Source: a virus
IMG/VR virus record: IMGVR_UViG_3300007735_000694
Coordinates: 1-37,936 of that record
Direction: 5' to 3' (one strand)
Length of the DNA: 37,936 nucleotides
Position 1 is the stretch's first letter. Each line of letters starts with the position of its first letter. The position numbers and the translations under genes were made by a program. This document shows positions 29,969-37,719 of the stretch, piece after piece. The notes under the pieces are model-generated. The model saw only the letters and a list, made by a program, of their open reading frames with translations, ran no database searches and was not told where the DNA came from.

Positions 29969-30219
29969 AGGGCACCTCCGTAGATTTCACGCATAATCGA
30001 ACGCAAGGCAGTGTCGATGTGCGTATCGTCAAGGTACGCGTAAAGGTCAGACATGATTCCGTCACAACCGGAGGCGCGGAAAGCATCCCAACGGAGACGC
30101 TTTTCAATATCCTTGGCCTTTCCCTCAGATTTCAGGAAGTCACGATGAGCGGAAAGGCGACCAGCAAGCGGAAGAATCGCCGAACGAATCGCGGAGTAAT
30201 GCGACGGAGTGATTTTCAC
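29965..30219 (-). CDS. Small conserved phage protein
   Basis: 84 residues from GTG at 30219, overlapping the upstream stop (GTGA). The sequence SHYSAIRSAILPLAGRLSAH, KAKDIEKRLRWDAFRASG, then DLYAYLDDTHIDTALRSIMR is an all-helical pattern that I know from uncharacterised phage proteins (the K-D-I-x-K-R-x-R-W-D motif and L-Y-A-Y-L-x-D-x-H-I-D-T-A-L). The end, GGAL, gives GGTGCCCTGTGA, the same junction as at the upstream gene's end. Confidence 0.7.
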   Translation of the reverse strand: MKITPSHYSAIRSAILPLAGRLSAHRDFLKSEGKAKDIEKRLRWDAFRASGCDGIMSDLYAYLDDTHIDTALRSIMREIYGGAL

Positions 30220-30329
30220 AGGGCACCCCCGATGAAAAACAGGGTGAAGCAGTAGGCGAGGGCACCGATCACAAGCGCGAGGAGCGCGAGGAAGGCGAGG
30301 GATTGCAGGAAAGATTTGAGGGAACGCAT
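30216..30329 (-). CDS. Tiny hydrophobic peptide, first gene of the minus operon
   Basis: 37 residues from ATG at 30329. LAFLALLALVIGALAYCFTL spans the membrane, after a basic N-terminus (MRSLKSFLQ). It ends FFIGGAL, and the DNA for GGAL plus stop is the start signal of the next gene. Divergent from the terminase small subunit gene. Too short for a family match; overlap and composition support it. Confidence 0.5.
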   Translation of the reverse strand: MRSLKSFLQSLAFLALLALVIGALAYCFTLFFIGGAL

Positions 30330-30412
30330 AGGATTTGAAGGATCCATTGATTGGATCACGTGGGAAGATTGCGACGGGAGGCGATGGTTGTCAACATGGA
30401 AAGGTGAAGAAA

Positions 30413-30874
30413 ATGGCGGTGGCTTACTTTGTGGGGCAAAGCGAGACCATGGAACGGGAAGGATTGGAGATTGGGAAGCGACCGAAAAGGGAAGGGAAGG
30501 CGAAGGGAGGGAGACCCGAAAAGGTAGTTACTCCCGAGATGAAAAAAACAGCAACTCGAGCGGCTTACTTGGGAATGCCTCACGATCGGGTCGCGATCCT
30601 TTGCGGGTTCTCCTCTGGTTCACCTGCGGGATGGGGTCAATACCTTGCGCGTCATCCAGACTTCGCCAGGGAACTGGAGATGGCCCGGGCAAAGGGTGAG
30701 GTTGAAATGCAGGATCGGGTTCTGGATGCATCCAACGGATGGCAGGGTGCTGCATGGTTACTAGAGAGAACCCGCGGTTACGTCGCCCGCGCCCAACTGG
30801 ATCACACTACCAAAGGTAAAGAGCTATCAATATCCGGTAACCTACTCGGAGCATTCGGGGTTGTTTCTAAATAG
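30413..30874 (+). CDS. Terminase small subunit
   Basis: 153 residues from ATG 30413, with AAAGG about eight bases upstream. In-frame TTG 30335 is an alternative that would extend it over the promoter region. KGGRPEKVVTPEMKKTATRA, AAYLGMPHDRVAILCGFSSG, then WGQYLARHPDFARELEMARA is the HTH DNA-recognition domain of phage small terminases. LDASNGWQGAAWLLERTRG is the usual 'x-x-W-x-A-x-x-x-L-E-R' segment before the C-terminal end. It would recognise the packaging start and work with the large subunit encoded next. Confidence 0.8.
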   Translation: MAVAYFVGQSETMEREGLEIGKRPKREGKAKGGRPEKVVTPEMKKTATRAAYLGMPHDRVAILCGFSSGSPAGWGQYLARHPDFARELEMARAKGEVEMQDRVLDASNGWQGAAWLLERTRGYVARAQLDHTTKGKELSISGNLLGAFGVVSK

Positions 30875-30875
30875 G

Positions 30876-30911
30876 GTAGTAGGATAGCGTAGTAGGATAG
30901 CGTAGGAATAG
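30876..30911 (+). repeat. Tandem 13-base repeat at the terminase junction
   Basis: GTAGTAGGATAGC occurs at 30876-30888 and 30889-30901, followed by a partial third copy (GTAGGAATAG). It overlaps the gap just after the small terminase stop (30874). Repeats next to terminase genes are often part of packaging-recognition sites. No direct evidence here. Confidence 0.7.
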
Positions 30912-30916
30912 ACCAC

Positions 30917-30975
30917 GGGGGCGGGGGACCACCCAGGTGGGGGGTGGGGTGATCCTGATACCCCCTCCCCCTACC
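30917..30975. other. G-rich segment: possible G-quadruplex and long imperfect hairpin
   Basis: G-runs of 5, 5, 6 and 4 at 30917-30921, 30923-30927, 30939-30944 and 30946-30949 are separated by loops of 1, 11 and 1 bases, a standard quadruplex-capable arrangement. The same G-rich block (30936-30950) is complementary to ACCCCCTCCCCCTACC (30960-30975), so an about 14-pair hairpin with a nine-base loop is the competing structure. It ends 14 bases before the large terminase gene and has no T-tract, so it is not a standard terminator. Confidence 0.6.
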
Positions 30976-30988
30976 GCACATCAATTTT

Positions 30989-32533
30989 ATGGCAGTCAAG
31001 CAAATTAAGCGCAAGAAGTCCTCCTTTACCAATTCCTATGGTGGAGGCGGCTCGATGCCCGCGTGGAAGCAGAAGAAACTCATCGAGGAGGCTCAGAAGC
31101 TTCAGAACTTCCCCAAGATGATGCTTGGCCAACGTGAGGTGTACCCGTGGCAGGAGGCGGTGCTCGGTGCGTTGAACGAGAAGCACTCCAAGGTGGCGTT
31201 GAAGGCTGCGAACGGCTCGGGCAAGACGAGCATGGTCGCCGCCAGTGCGGTGATCTGGCACATGCTCCGCTGGCCCGGAAGCCTCGTTGTATGTACCGCC
31301 GGCGTTTACCGTCAGGTAGCTGATGCTCTTTGGCCCCACCTACGAAAGCTGGCCAACGGATTGGGCGGCGAGGAGAACGGGTTCTTCATCAAGGACGGCG
31401 AGGTGCGTTATGTGTACCCGAAGCTGCACGAGGGGCAGGAGCTAGTCAGCCGGTGCATCGGTTTCTCGGCAAGCAACGCGGAGAAGGCGGAGGGCTGGCA
31501 CGTTCAGGGTCCGAGTCAGGACTTGATGTATGTGGTCGATGAGGCCAAGGCGGTGCCTGACGGGATTTTTCAGTCAATGGAGCGGTGCCAGCCGACGCGT
31601 GTGCTGCTGATGAGCAGCCCTGGAGGAAGCTCCGGGTACTTCTACGATGTATTCCGCCGGAATGATGGGAAGTGGAGTACGTTCACGGTCACTGCGTATG
31701 ACTGTCCGCACATCCGTAAGGAGTGGATCGATGATCAGATAGCGCGATGGGGCGAGGGTCATCCGTTGGTGCGCTCGATGATCTACGCGGAGTTCATGGA
31801 GGACGACGGGAGTCTCACTGCCATCAAGACCATGGACTGGCAGAAGTGCGTCTCCAGCCCGTGCAAGGAGGAGAGTGATGGCCAACGATTGACCGCAGGG
31901 TGCGATTTCTCTGCCGGCGGCGACGAGAGCGTCCTCGTGATCCGGAAGGGGAACACGGTGAAGGGCTTGGTCCGTTGGAAGGACAAGGACACGATGGCCA
32001 GCGTGGGCCGGTTCATCGCGGAGTTCAGGAAGTGGAAGCTCAAAGCCGAGGATATCTATGCCGACGTAGGAGGCATGGGGGTGGTGATGTGCGACGCGCT
32101 CCGGGCTGAGGGCTGGGATGTGCGGCGGGTGAATTTCGGTGAGCGGGCCATCCGGGATGATCAGTTCGTGAACCGTGCGGCTGAGATGTGGATCGAGTTC
32201 GGTCGGATGGTGGAGGAGGGGAAGGTGAACTTGGGACCGGTCGGGACCGACGAGGTGCTCCTCCAACAGTTCGTGAGCCGCAAGGTCCGCACGAACGGGA
32301 AGGGCAAGCTGACGCTGGAGGGTAAGGATGAGCTCCGGGCCAGAGGGGTGAACAGTCCCGATAGGGCGGATGCGATGGTGCTGGCCTTCTGCGGCGGCGG
32401 CGGTAAGCGGATGGACGAGTACATGAAGGCGCTGGGCGAGGACGGGCGGAGCCTGCTCGAACGGATGGAGGATGAGCTAGGACCGATTGAACCCGAGGGG
32501 GTTGCGCTTGCTGGTTGCGAGGTGGGGGGATAA
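30989..32533 (+). CDS. Terminase large subunit
   Basis: 514 residues. ATPase: Walker A-type AANGSGKTS (73-81), Walker B LMYVVDEAKAV with Asp-Glu at 184-185, and the coupling motif VLLMSSPGGSSG. Nuclease (RNase H-like): GCDFSAGGDES with Asp305, IYADVGGMG with Asp358, and PDRADAMVLAF with Asp457 and Asp460. It drives DNA translocation into the head and cuts it. No Shine-Dalgarno; start ATG 30989 follows an AT-rich CAATTTT. Sequence is richer in G/C-ending codons than the tail region. Confidence 0.95.
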   Translation: MAVKQIKRKKSSFTNSYGGGGSMPAWKQKKLIEEAQKLQNFPKMMLGQREVYPWQEAVLGALNEKHSKVALKAANGSGKTSMVAASAVIWHMLRWPGSLVVCTAGVYRQVADALWPHLRKLANGLGGEENGFFIKDGEVRYVYPKLHEGQELVSRCIGFSASNAEKAEGWHVQGPSQDLMYVVDEAKAVPDGIFQSMERCQPTRVLLMSSPGGSSGYFYDVFRRNDGKWSTFTVTAYDCPHIRKEWIDDQIARWGEGHPLVRSMIYAEFMEDDGSLTAIKTMDWQKCVSSPCKEESDGQRLTAGCDFSAGGDESVLVIRKGNTVKGLVRWKDKDTMASVGRFIAEFRKWKLKAEDIYADVGGMGVVMCDALRAEGWDVRRVNFGERAIRDDQFVNRAAEMWIEFGRMVEEGKVNLGPVGTDEVLLQQFVSRKVRTNGKGKLTLEGKDELRARGVNSPDRADAMVLAFCGGGGKRMDEYMKALGEDGRSLLERMEDELGPIEPEGVALAGCEVGG

Positions 32534-32551
32534 GAGGAGGGGAGGACATTT

Positions 32552-34459
32552 ATGATGACCGATAAACAGCGGAGTGCGTTGCAGGGGCAGATTGTCGAGG
32601 CTGTGGGCCAGCGTAGCCCGTGGGAGCTGCGGCAGACGAGGTGGTACGAGCTGCGGCACCATGGATTGCGCCGTACGAACAAGCCCTGGCCGAAGGCCGC
32701 GGACCTGCACTGGCCGCTGATCGATACGGCGATCGAGAAGCTGAAGCCGCTCTTCCTCCAGCAGGCGCTGGGCATGGATGTCGTGGCCAGCTTTGTGCCG
32801 ATGCGCCAGCAGTTGAACGCGTACACGAAGGTCGCTGAGGACTGGTTCAATTATAAGATCCGGGAGAAGACCAATTTCGTGGATGAGGTCCTGAGCTGGG
32901 TGGACTACACGCTGATGAGCGGTCGCGGGGTGATGAAGTGCTTCTGGAACCCGGGCGATAAGCGGGTGGGATTCGAGGCTGTGGACCCGATGTATTTCGT
33001 GGTGCCTGCGTACACGGTTGATCTGCAGGATGCGGACTGGGCGGTGCATGTGATGCCGATGAGTGTCCCGGCGTACAAGCGGATGGCTGGCCAGTTCGGG
33101 TGGAAGGCGGACTCGAAAACGATCGAGAAGATCCGGGGGAACCCGCAGGAGGACGACAATATCCCGGGGGCTGCGACCGAGGACGATGCGAAGCAGTTGC
33201 GCGAGGGCATCACGTACACGAACAACACGGATGGAGTGATTGTCTGGGAGGTGTACCGGAAGCGGGATGACGGGGTGTGGGAGGTGTATCTGTACAGCCC
33301 CGCGGCGGTGGATCTGGACCTCCGGGACCCCATGGAACTCCCGTATGATCATGGCCAACTTCCGTTCGTGGATTTCCCGTACGAGATCAAGGACAAGGGC
33401 TGGTTCAGTCCGAGAGGCGTGTGCGAGATCCTGGCTCCGTTCGAGCTGTCCATGACCTCGATGTGGAACCACAAGCATGATGCGATGACGCTGTACAACC
33501 GCCCTCTGTTCCGTGCGGAGCGGGAGCTGCCGAACAGCATCAATTTGAGGTTCCAGCCGGGTCAGATCCTGCCCTACGGGGTGGCCCCGGTGCAGATGCC
33601 GCAGCCTCCGGTGAGCTTCGATCAGGAGCTGAACCAGACCCGTGCGGTGGCTGAGAACCGTATCGGTAGCCCGGATTACGGCATGTCCACGGTGATGAGC
33701 GGCGGCAGCGATCGCCGTACCGCCACCGAGATCCAGAGCATCAACGCGCAGGCGATGCAGAGCGGTGATTTGCGGGCGAGACTCTTCCGTATGTCGCTGG
33801 GCAAGCTGTATCGTCAGGCTTGGAGCCTGTATGTTCAGTACGATTCCAAGAGCTTGCGGTATCGGTTCGCGGAGGACTCGCTCGATGCGGATCCGGTCGC
33901 GCTCCATGACCAGTATGAGCTTGAACCGAAGGGTGGCATGGACATGGTGAGTCGTCAGATGATGATTCAGCAGGCCATCAATCGGAAGCAGTTGTTCATG
34001 AACTCGCCCTGGGTGGATCAGGTGGAGTTGGACAAGAGCATCATGGAGTTGGATGACCCGAGTCTGATCAAGCGATTGCTCCGGGATCCGGGCCAGAAGG
34101 CGCAGGATGAGCTTGAGGACGAGACGAAGACGATCCCGACGCTGCTGGTTGGCATTCCGGTGCCTGCGAAGCCTGGGCAGAATTATGCGGGTCGGATTGG
34201 TGTGCTGATGCAGTACCTGAATGGCGCGATGCAGCAGGGCCAGCAGTTGAATCCGCTGAGCAAGAACGCGTTCATGATGCGGATCGATAGCTTGCTCCAG
34301 GGCTACGAGCAGGTGGCGACGAACGAGGCGCGGAAGCTGCGGAAGGAGATCCAGAAGTTCTTCGAGAGCACGGGATTGCTCGCGGCTCAAGCCGCCCCGC
34401 CCCCCGCTCCGGTTCCTGCGGAACAGGCTCCGGTTCCCCCTGAGGCTCCCGTGATGTAA
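32552..34459 (+). CDS. Portal protein
   Basis: 635 residues, with GGAGG about 12 bases upstream of ATGATG. It has the hallmarks of podovirus portal proteins: LIDTAIEKLKPLFLQQALGM in the N-terminal wing, LSWVDYTLMSGRGVMKCFWN, then VDPMYFVVPAYTVDLQDADW, and a stem/crown with SFDQELNQTRAVAENRIGSP and GGSDRRTATEIQSINAQAMQ. It forms the dodecameric ring through which DNA enters and leaves the head. It follows the terminase as expected. The Pro/Ala-rich C-terminus (AAPPPAPVPAEQAPVPPEAP) is disordered. Confidence 0.9.
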   Translation: MMTDKQRSALQGQIVEAVGQRSPWELRQTRWYELRHHGLRRTNKPWPKAADLHWPLIDTAIEKLKPLFLQQALGMDVVASFVPMRQQLNAYTKVAEDWFNYKIREKTNFVDEVLSWVDYTLMSGRGVMKCFWNPGDKRVGFEAVDPMYFVVPAYTVDLQDADWAVHVMPMSVPAYKRMAGQFGWKADSKTIEKIRGNPQEDDNIPGAATEDDAKQLREGITYTNNTDGVIVWEVYRKRDDGVWEVYLYSPAAVDLDLRDPMELPYDHGQLPFVDFPYEIKDKGWFSPRGVCEILAPFELSMTSMWNHKHDAMTLYNRPLFRAERELPNSINLRFQPGQILPYGVAPVQMPQPPVSFDQELNQTRAVAENRIGSPDYGMSTVMSGGSDRRTATEIQSINAQAMQSGDLRARLFRMSLGKLYRQAWSLYVQYDSKSLRYRFAEDSLDADPVALHDQYELEPKGGMDMVSRQMMIQQAINRKQLFMNSPWVDQVELDKSIMELDDPSLIKRLLRDPGQKAQDELEDETKTIPTLLVGIPVPAKPGQNYAGRIGVLMQYLNGAMQQGQQLNPLSKNAFMMRIDSLLQGYEQVATNEARKLRKEIQKFFESTGLLAAQAAPPPAPVPAEQAPVPPEAPVM

Positions 34460-34464
34460 CAAGG

Positions 34465-34794
34465 ATGATCACCGTGACATGTAAGGATTGCCGGTTCTAT
34501 TGTGTGGACGGGACTTGCCGTAGGTTCCCGCCCGCTGGAAGGCCTAGTTGTTGGCCTACTCTCAATGCCAACGACTGGTGCGGCGAGTTCGAGGCCAAGA
34601 AGATCATGATACCACTCACCGAAGGAACCGTCGTCCAATGCAACGTCGCGCCGGCCACCCCGCGGGAGATCGAGCCGGGAGGATTGCAGGCCCTCGAAGA
34701 GGGAGTTCCTCCGAAGGTCCGGTTCCAGCGCAAGAAGCCCGCGGTGTCCGATCTCAAGGAGATTCAGGAAACACCGCTGTTCGGAGGCGAATGA
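34465..34794 (+). CDS. Cys-rich small protein (CxxCxxY ... DWCGEF type)
   Basis: 109 residues from ATG 34465. CKDCRFYCVDGTCRRFPPAG then CWPTLNANDWCGEFEA is a compact metal-binding-like motif with six or seven cysteines. Small proteins of this type are common near phage portal and capsid genes, function unknown. The C-terminal half is less structured, Pro/Glu-rich. The next gene begins one base after its stop. Confidence 0.75.
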   Translation: MITVTCKDCRFYCVDGTCRRFPPAGRPSCWPTLNANDWCGEFEAKKIMIPLTEGTVVQCNVAPATPREIEPGGLQALEEGVPPKVRFQRKKPAVSDLKEIQETPLFGGE

Positions 34795-34795
34795 T

Positions 34796-35041
34796 ATGGC
34801 TGAATACCAAGGCAAGAAGGTAACGCTCAACAAGCCCTTCTACACTCCGGGAGAGAAGAAGAAGAAGGCGGTGTATGTTCGCAATCCGAAGGGTACCGTG
34901 ATCAAGGTCCGCTTCGGTGATCCGAATATGGAGATCAAGCGGGACGATCCGGAGCGTCGGAAGAACTTCCGAGCACGGCATAACTGCGCCAGCGCCACGG
35001 ACAAGACCACGCCGAGGCATTGGTCATGCAAAGCGTGGTGA
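34796..35041 (+). CDS. Conserved small phage protein of the head region
   Basis: 81 residues, start one base after the previous stop (TGATATG). KKVTLNKPFYTPGEKKKKAV, YVRNPKGTVIKVRFGDPNME, then IKRDDPERRKNFRARHNC is a widely conserved phage sequence; ATDKTTPRHWSCKAW completes it with a second Cys. Two or three Cys with basic residues suggest a nucleic-acid-facing or zinc-bound domain. It often lies near capsid and protease genes. Role unknown. Confidence 0.75.
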   Translation: MAEYQGKKVTLNKPFYTPGEKKKKAVYVRNPKGTVIKVRFGDPNMEIKRDDPERRKNFRARHNCASATDKTTPRHWSCKAW

Positions 35042-35054
35042 CCCATTTCCTAAC

Positions 35055-35216
35055 ATGAAGAAGAAATCCAAGTTCAGTAAGCTCGCCACCCAGCTCAAGA
35101 AAGAGGGTGCCGATGATCCCAAGGCCCTTGCCGCGTGGATCGGTCGCAAGAAGCTCGGTGCCGCGGAATTCATGCGCCGTCAGGCCGCGGGTCGGAAGAA
35201 GGCCGCCGCTAAGTAA
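35055..35216 (+). CDS. Small basic protein
   Basis: 53 residues from ATG 35055. Helical and Lys/Arg-rich (KLATQLKKEGADDPKALAAW, then IGRKKLGAAEFMRRQAAGRK). The 'D-P-x-A-L-A-A-W-I-G-R-K-K' pattern is common in uncharacterised phage proteins. It may bind DNA in the head. An upstream in-frame extension exists but would overlap the previous gene heavily and is rejected. Confidence 0.65.
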   Translation: MKKKSKFSKLATQLKKEGADDPKALAAWIGRKKLGAAEFMRRQAAGRKKAAAK

Positions 35217-35218
35217 CC

Positions 35219-35542
35219 ATGATCTCCATCATCGCACGAGTCCGCGCTGCTTGGACCTTTGGCCGACATCAGTGCTGGGTGAATCCCTTGCCATGGCGCA
35301 AGGAGGATGCCAATGCACTGAGCAACTTCTTCAAGAGCGATAGCGGGAAACGCTTCAAAGACGCTTTGCTGAATACCGTTCTCATGCAGAACGCTTCAGC
35401 CATAACTGACCGAAACCATTTGCAATACTCATCGGGCTTTGCAATGGGTCAGGCCAGTCTTGTGAAGGTCATCGAGATGATGGCCGACCAAGAATCAATT
35501 ACGGGGCAGGAAGATGATCCGGATTCTGCCACGAACACATAG
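35219..35542 (+). CDS. Small uncharacterised head-region protein
   Basis: 107 residues, ATG two bases after the upstream stop. Helical sequence (DANALSNFFKSDSGKRFKDA, LLNTVLMQNASAITDRNH) with a Gly-rich middle and an acidic end. Gene order (portal ... small proteins ... scaffold ... capsid) suggests a head-associated role. I do not recognise a named family. Confidence 0.65.
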   Translation: MISIIARVRAAWTFGRHQCWVNPLPWRKEDANALSNFFKSDSGKRFKDALLNTVLMQNASAITDRNHLQYSSGFAMGQASLVKVIEMMADQESITGQEDDPDSATNT

Positions 35543-35597
35543 GATCAAAGTTGCGGTTGTTGGTCTGTGCGGACCAGCAAACGAGTAAAAGCACAAT

Positions 35598-36548
35598 ATG
35601 GCAGATGATACACTGAGTGCCGATGCGATGCTCGCCTTGGCCAACGACTACGATGCCGGTGTCGATATCGACAGCCAGCCCAAGGAGCAGTCTCCAAGTA
35701 CCAATGAGACGGCTCCGGTTGAGCAAGATTCCTCCGATGCGGGGAGTGCCGGCAAAGAGGTTGATGGTGGAGAGCAGGAAGTAGGCACGAAAGCGGAGCC
35801 CGAGGCGAAGGCCGAGAAGAAGGCGGAGCCGAAGACGGAGAAGGACAAAAGCAGCAAATTCGCCCAGGAACAGAACCGAAAGGCGAAGACCTGGGAGCAA
35901 ATCAACGCTGAGAAGGAGGCCCTCAAGGCTGAGCGCGAGGCGGTGAGGCGGGAAAGGGAGGAGTGGAGCAAGCAGCGGGAGCAATCCAAGGCTGCTGAGA
36001 CCAGTTCCTTCCGAGATGAGAAGGGCTACACGGCAGAGGACTACGAGGCTGCGGCCAAGGAGTTCGAGGCCGATGGCGATTCTCAGTTGGCCAAGGCAGC
36101 GCGAGCCAAGGCTGATGGAGTCCGAAAAGCTGCTACGGAGCGACAGCAGAAGGCGCAGCAGGAGAAGTTCGCAAAGGCATGGTCTGATTCGTATGCACGG
36201 TTGTCCGAGAAGGAGACTTGGCTGAAGGATCAGAACAGCCCCGAGTACAAACGTACTGTCGAACTGCTCCAGAAGGTGCCGATGCTGACATCAATGCCCG
36301 ATGGACTTGTCCATGCGGTGGAATTGATGAAGCTCCAGGACACTGCGTCCAAGGCTCAGTCGATCGAGGCCGAGAACAAGGCTCTGAAGGAACAACTCAA
36401 TAAGCTCCAGCAGAAGACCGCTATTGGCAAAAGCGTTCCGGCAGGACAACTGAAAGCTGAGGAGAAAGATTTCTCGAAGCTGTCCCTCAAGGAGCAGAGG
36501 GAGGCGCTGTTGAAAGCGTCGAGGGCGTTCGACCGGGACGAAAACTGA
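35598..36548 (+). CDS. Capsid scaffold-like protein
   Basis: 316 residues. The first 100 are acidic/Lys-rich and disordered (AEPEAKAEKKAEPKTEKDKS). The middle is a long charged coiled coil (WEQINAEKEALKAEREAVRR; REEWSKQREQSKAAE; KQQ-type heptads to residue 270). The C-terminal portion ends SLKEQREALLKASRAFDRDE. This acid-to-helix layout directly before the major capsid gene is typical of phage scaffolds. No protease domain is seen, so removal would need host or another phage function. Confidence 0.75.
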   Translation: MADDTLSADAMLALANDYDAGVDIDSQPKEQSPSTNETAPVEQDSSDAGSAGKEVDGGEQEVGTKAEPEAKAEKKAEPKTEKDKSSKFAQEQNRKAKTWEQINAEKEALKAEREAVRREREEWSKQREQSKAAETSSFRDEKGYTAEDYEAAAKEFEADGDSQLAKAARAKADGVRKAATERQQKAQQEKFAKAWSDSYARLSEKETWLKDQNSPEYKRTVELLQKVPMLTSMPDGLVHAVELMKLQDTASKAQSIEAENKALKEQLNKLQQKTAIGKSVPAGQLKAEEKDFSKLSLKEQREALLKASRAFDRDEN

Positions 36549-36569
36549 TAGCACAACCACAACTCAAAT

Positions 36570-37718
36570 ATGCCAGTTACTACTTCAACCACGCTCACGA
36601 GCCAGTTCCAGAACTACTTCAGCAAGGAGCTGCTCTCCATCGTTCAGCAGGAGACCATCCTGGATCAGTTCGCCATGAAGGCTCCGATCCCCAAGAACAA
36701 TGGTAACAAGGCCATCTCGATGTTCCGTTTCGGACCGCCGAGCATTGGCAGTGTCCAGTCTCTTGCTGAGGGTACTGCGATCAGCTCCGCCAACTACCGC
36801 GCTCTGGCCCTCAACAGCCTGAGCAAGTCGCTGGCTCAGTACGGTCAGGTCATCGGTTTGACCGACATCCTCCGCGCCACCGACCTGTTCAACAGCCTCC
36901 AGCAGGCCACCAAGACCTCCGGTCTGGACATGGCCCTCTGGGTTGACTCGGTGATCCGCAACGTGCTGATCGGCTCCAACCTCACCGCCAGCGGTTCCTC
37001 CATCGGTTCCGCCGCCGAGGGTGGTGGTACGTTCGATAACTCGGACGCCGTGAACACCATCGCCAGCTCCGGTGGCGTGAAGGTCTACGGTAACCCCGCC
37101 ACGCTGACCACGCAGAGCTTCTCTGCGCTGAATAGCGACACGACTGCTGCCAACACCACGATGACGGCCTCGGCTGTCCTCGATTCCATGACCCGCCTGA
37201 AGCGCAACCGCGCCCCGCTGATCAACGGCGGCTACGTCCTCGCCACCGATCCTCGTGTGGCCCGTGACCTCATGCGCGACAGCGACTGGTTGAACGCCTC
37301 GAACTACGGCAACAAGGGCCAGCCGTTCTACAAGGGCGAGGTCGGCTCCATCTACGGTTGCCGCGTCGTCACCCAGACCAACTCGTTCGTCAGCACCGGT
37401 TCCGGTACCGCTGCCGATGAGTTCGTGTATCAGGCTTCCGCCGCGGGTGGTGGTCTGGCCGCTGGCAAGGACATCATCGCCTCGTTCTTCTTCGGCAACG
37501 AGTCGTTCGGTATCCCTGCTCTAACCGGTGATGATCCGTTGTCCCCGCGCATCGTGATCACCGACACCCCCGACAAGTCGGATCCGTTGAACCAGCTCGT
37601 CACCGTCGGCGTGAAGCTGTACTTCGCCGCCCTGCGTCTGGCCGCTGGTAACACCGGTTCCACCGGTAACCCGGTGTGGTACTTGGTGCATCGGACGAAG
37701 ACCTCGACCACGCTGTAA
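36570..37718 (+). CDS. Major capsid protein (N4-gp56-like family)
   Basis: 382 residues. The N-terminus SQFQNYFSKELLSIVQQETI, then LDQFAMKAPIPKNNGNKAIS with FRFGPPSIGSVQSLAEGTAI, matches N4-gp56-type capsid proteins ('...L-x-x-x-x-x-x-L-x-x-Q-F-x-x-K-x-P-I-P-K-x-x-G'). Later segments LGQ-like SLAQYGQVIGLTDILRATDL, MTRLKRNRAPLINGGYVLAT and YGCRVVTQTNSFV are consistent with HK97-type domains. Position after the scaffold confirms it. A hairpin follows at 37767. Confidence 0.9.
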   Translation: MPVTTSTTLTSQFQNYFSKELLSIVQQETILDQFAMKAPIPKNNGNKAISMFRFGPPSIGSVQSLAEGTAISSANYRALALNSLSKSLAQYGQVIGLTDILRATDLFNSLQQATKTSGLDMALWVDSVIRNVLIGSNLTASGSSIGSAAEGGGTFDNSDAVNTIASSGGVKVYGNPATLTTQSFSALNSDTTAANTTMTASAVLDSMTRLKRNRAPLINGGYVLATDPRVARDLMRDSDWLNASNYGNKGQPFYKGEVGSIYGCRVVTQTNSFVSTGSGTAADEFVYQASAAGGGLAAGKDIIASFFFGNESFGIPALTGDDPLSPRIVITDTPDKSDPLNQLVTVGVKLYFAALRLAAGNTGSTGNPVWYLVHRTKTSTTL

Positions 37719-37719
37719 T

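Noticed and set aside
30335-30874. Longer small-terminase start at TTG 30335
   Set aside because: The TTG start lies right beside the divergent minus operon and the added residues look non-coding; ATG 30413 has a nearby purine-rich site.
32477-34462. 661-residue open frame on the minus strand opposite the portal gene
   Set aside because: It mirrors a well-supported portal gene, has Leu/Arg/His-rich low-information sequence and no recognisable motifs; an antisense shadow of GC-rich coding DNA.
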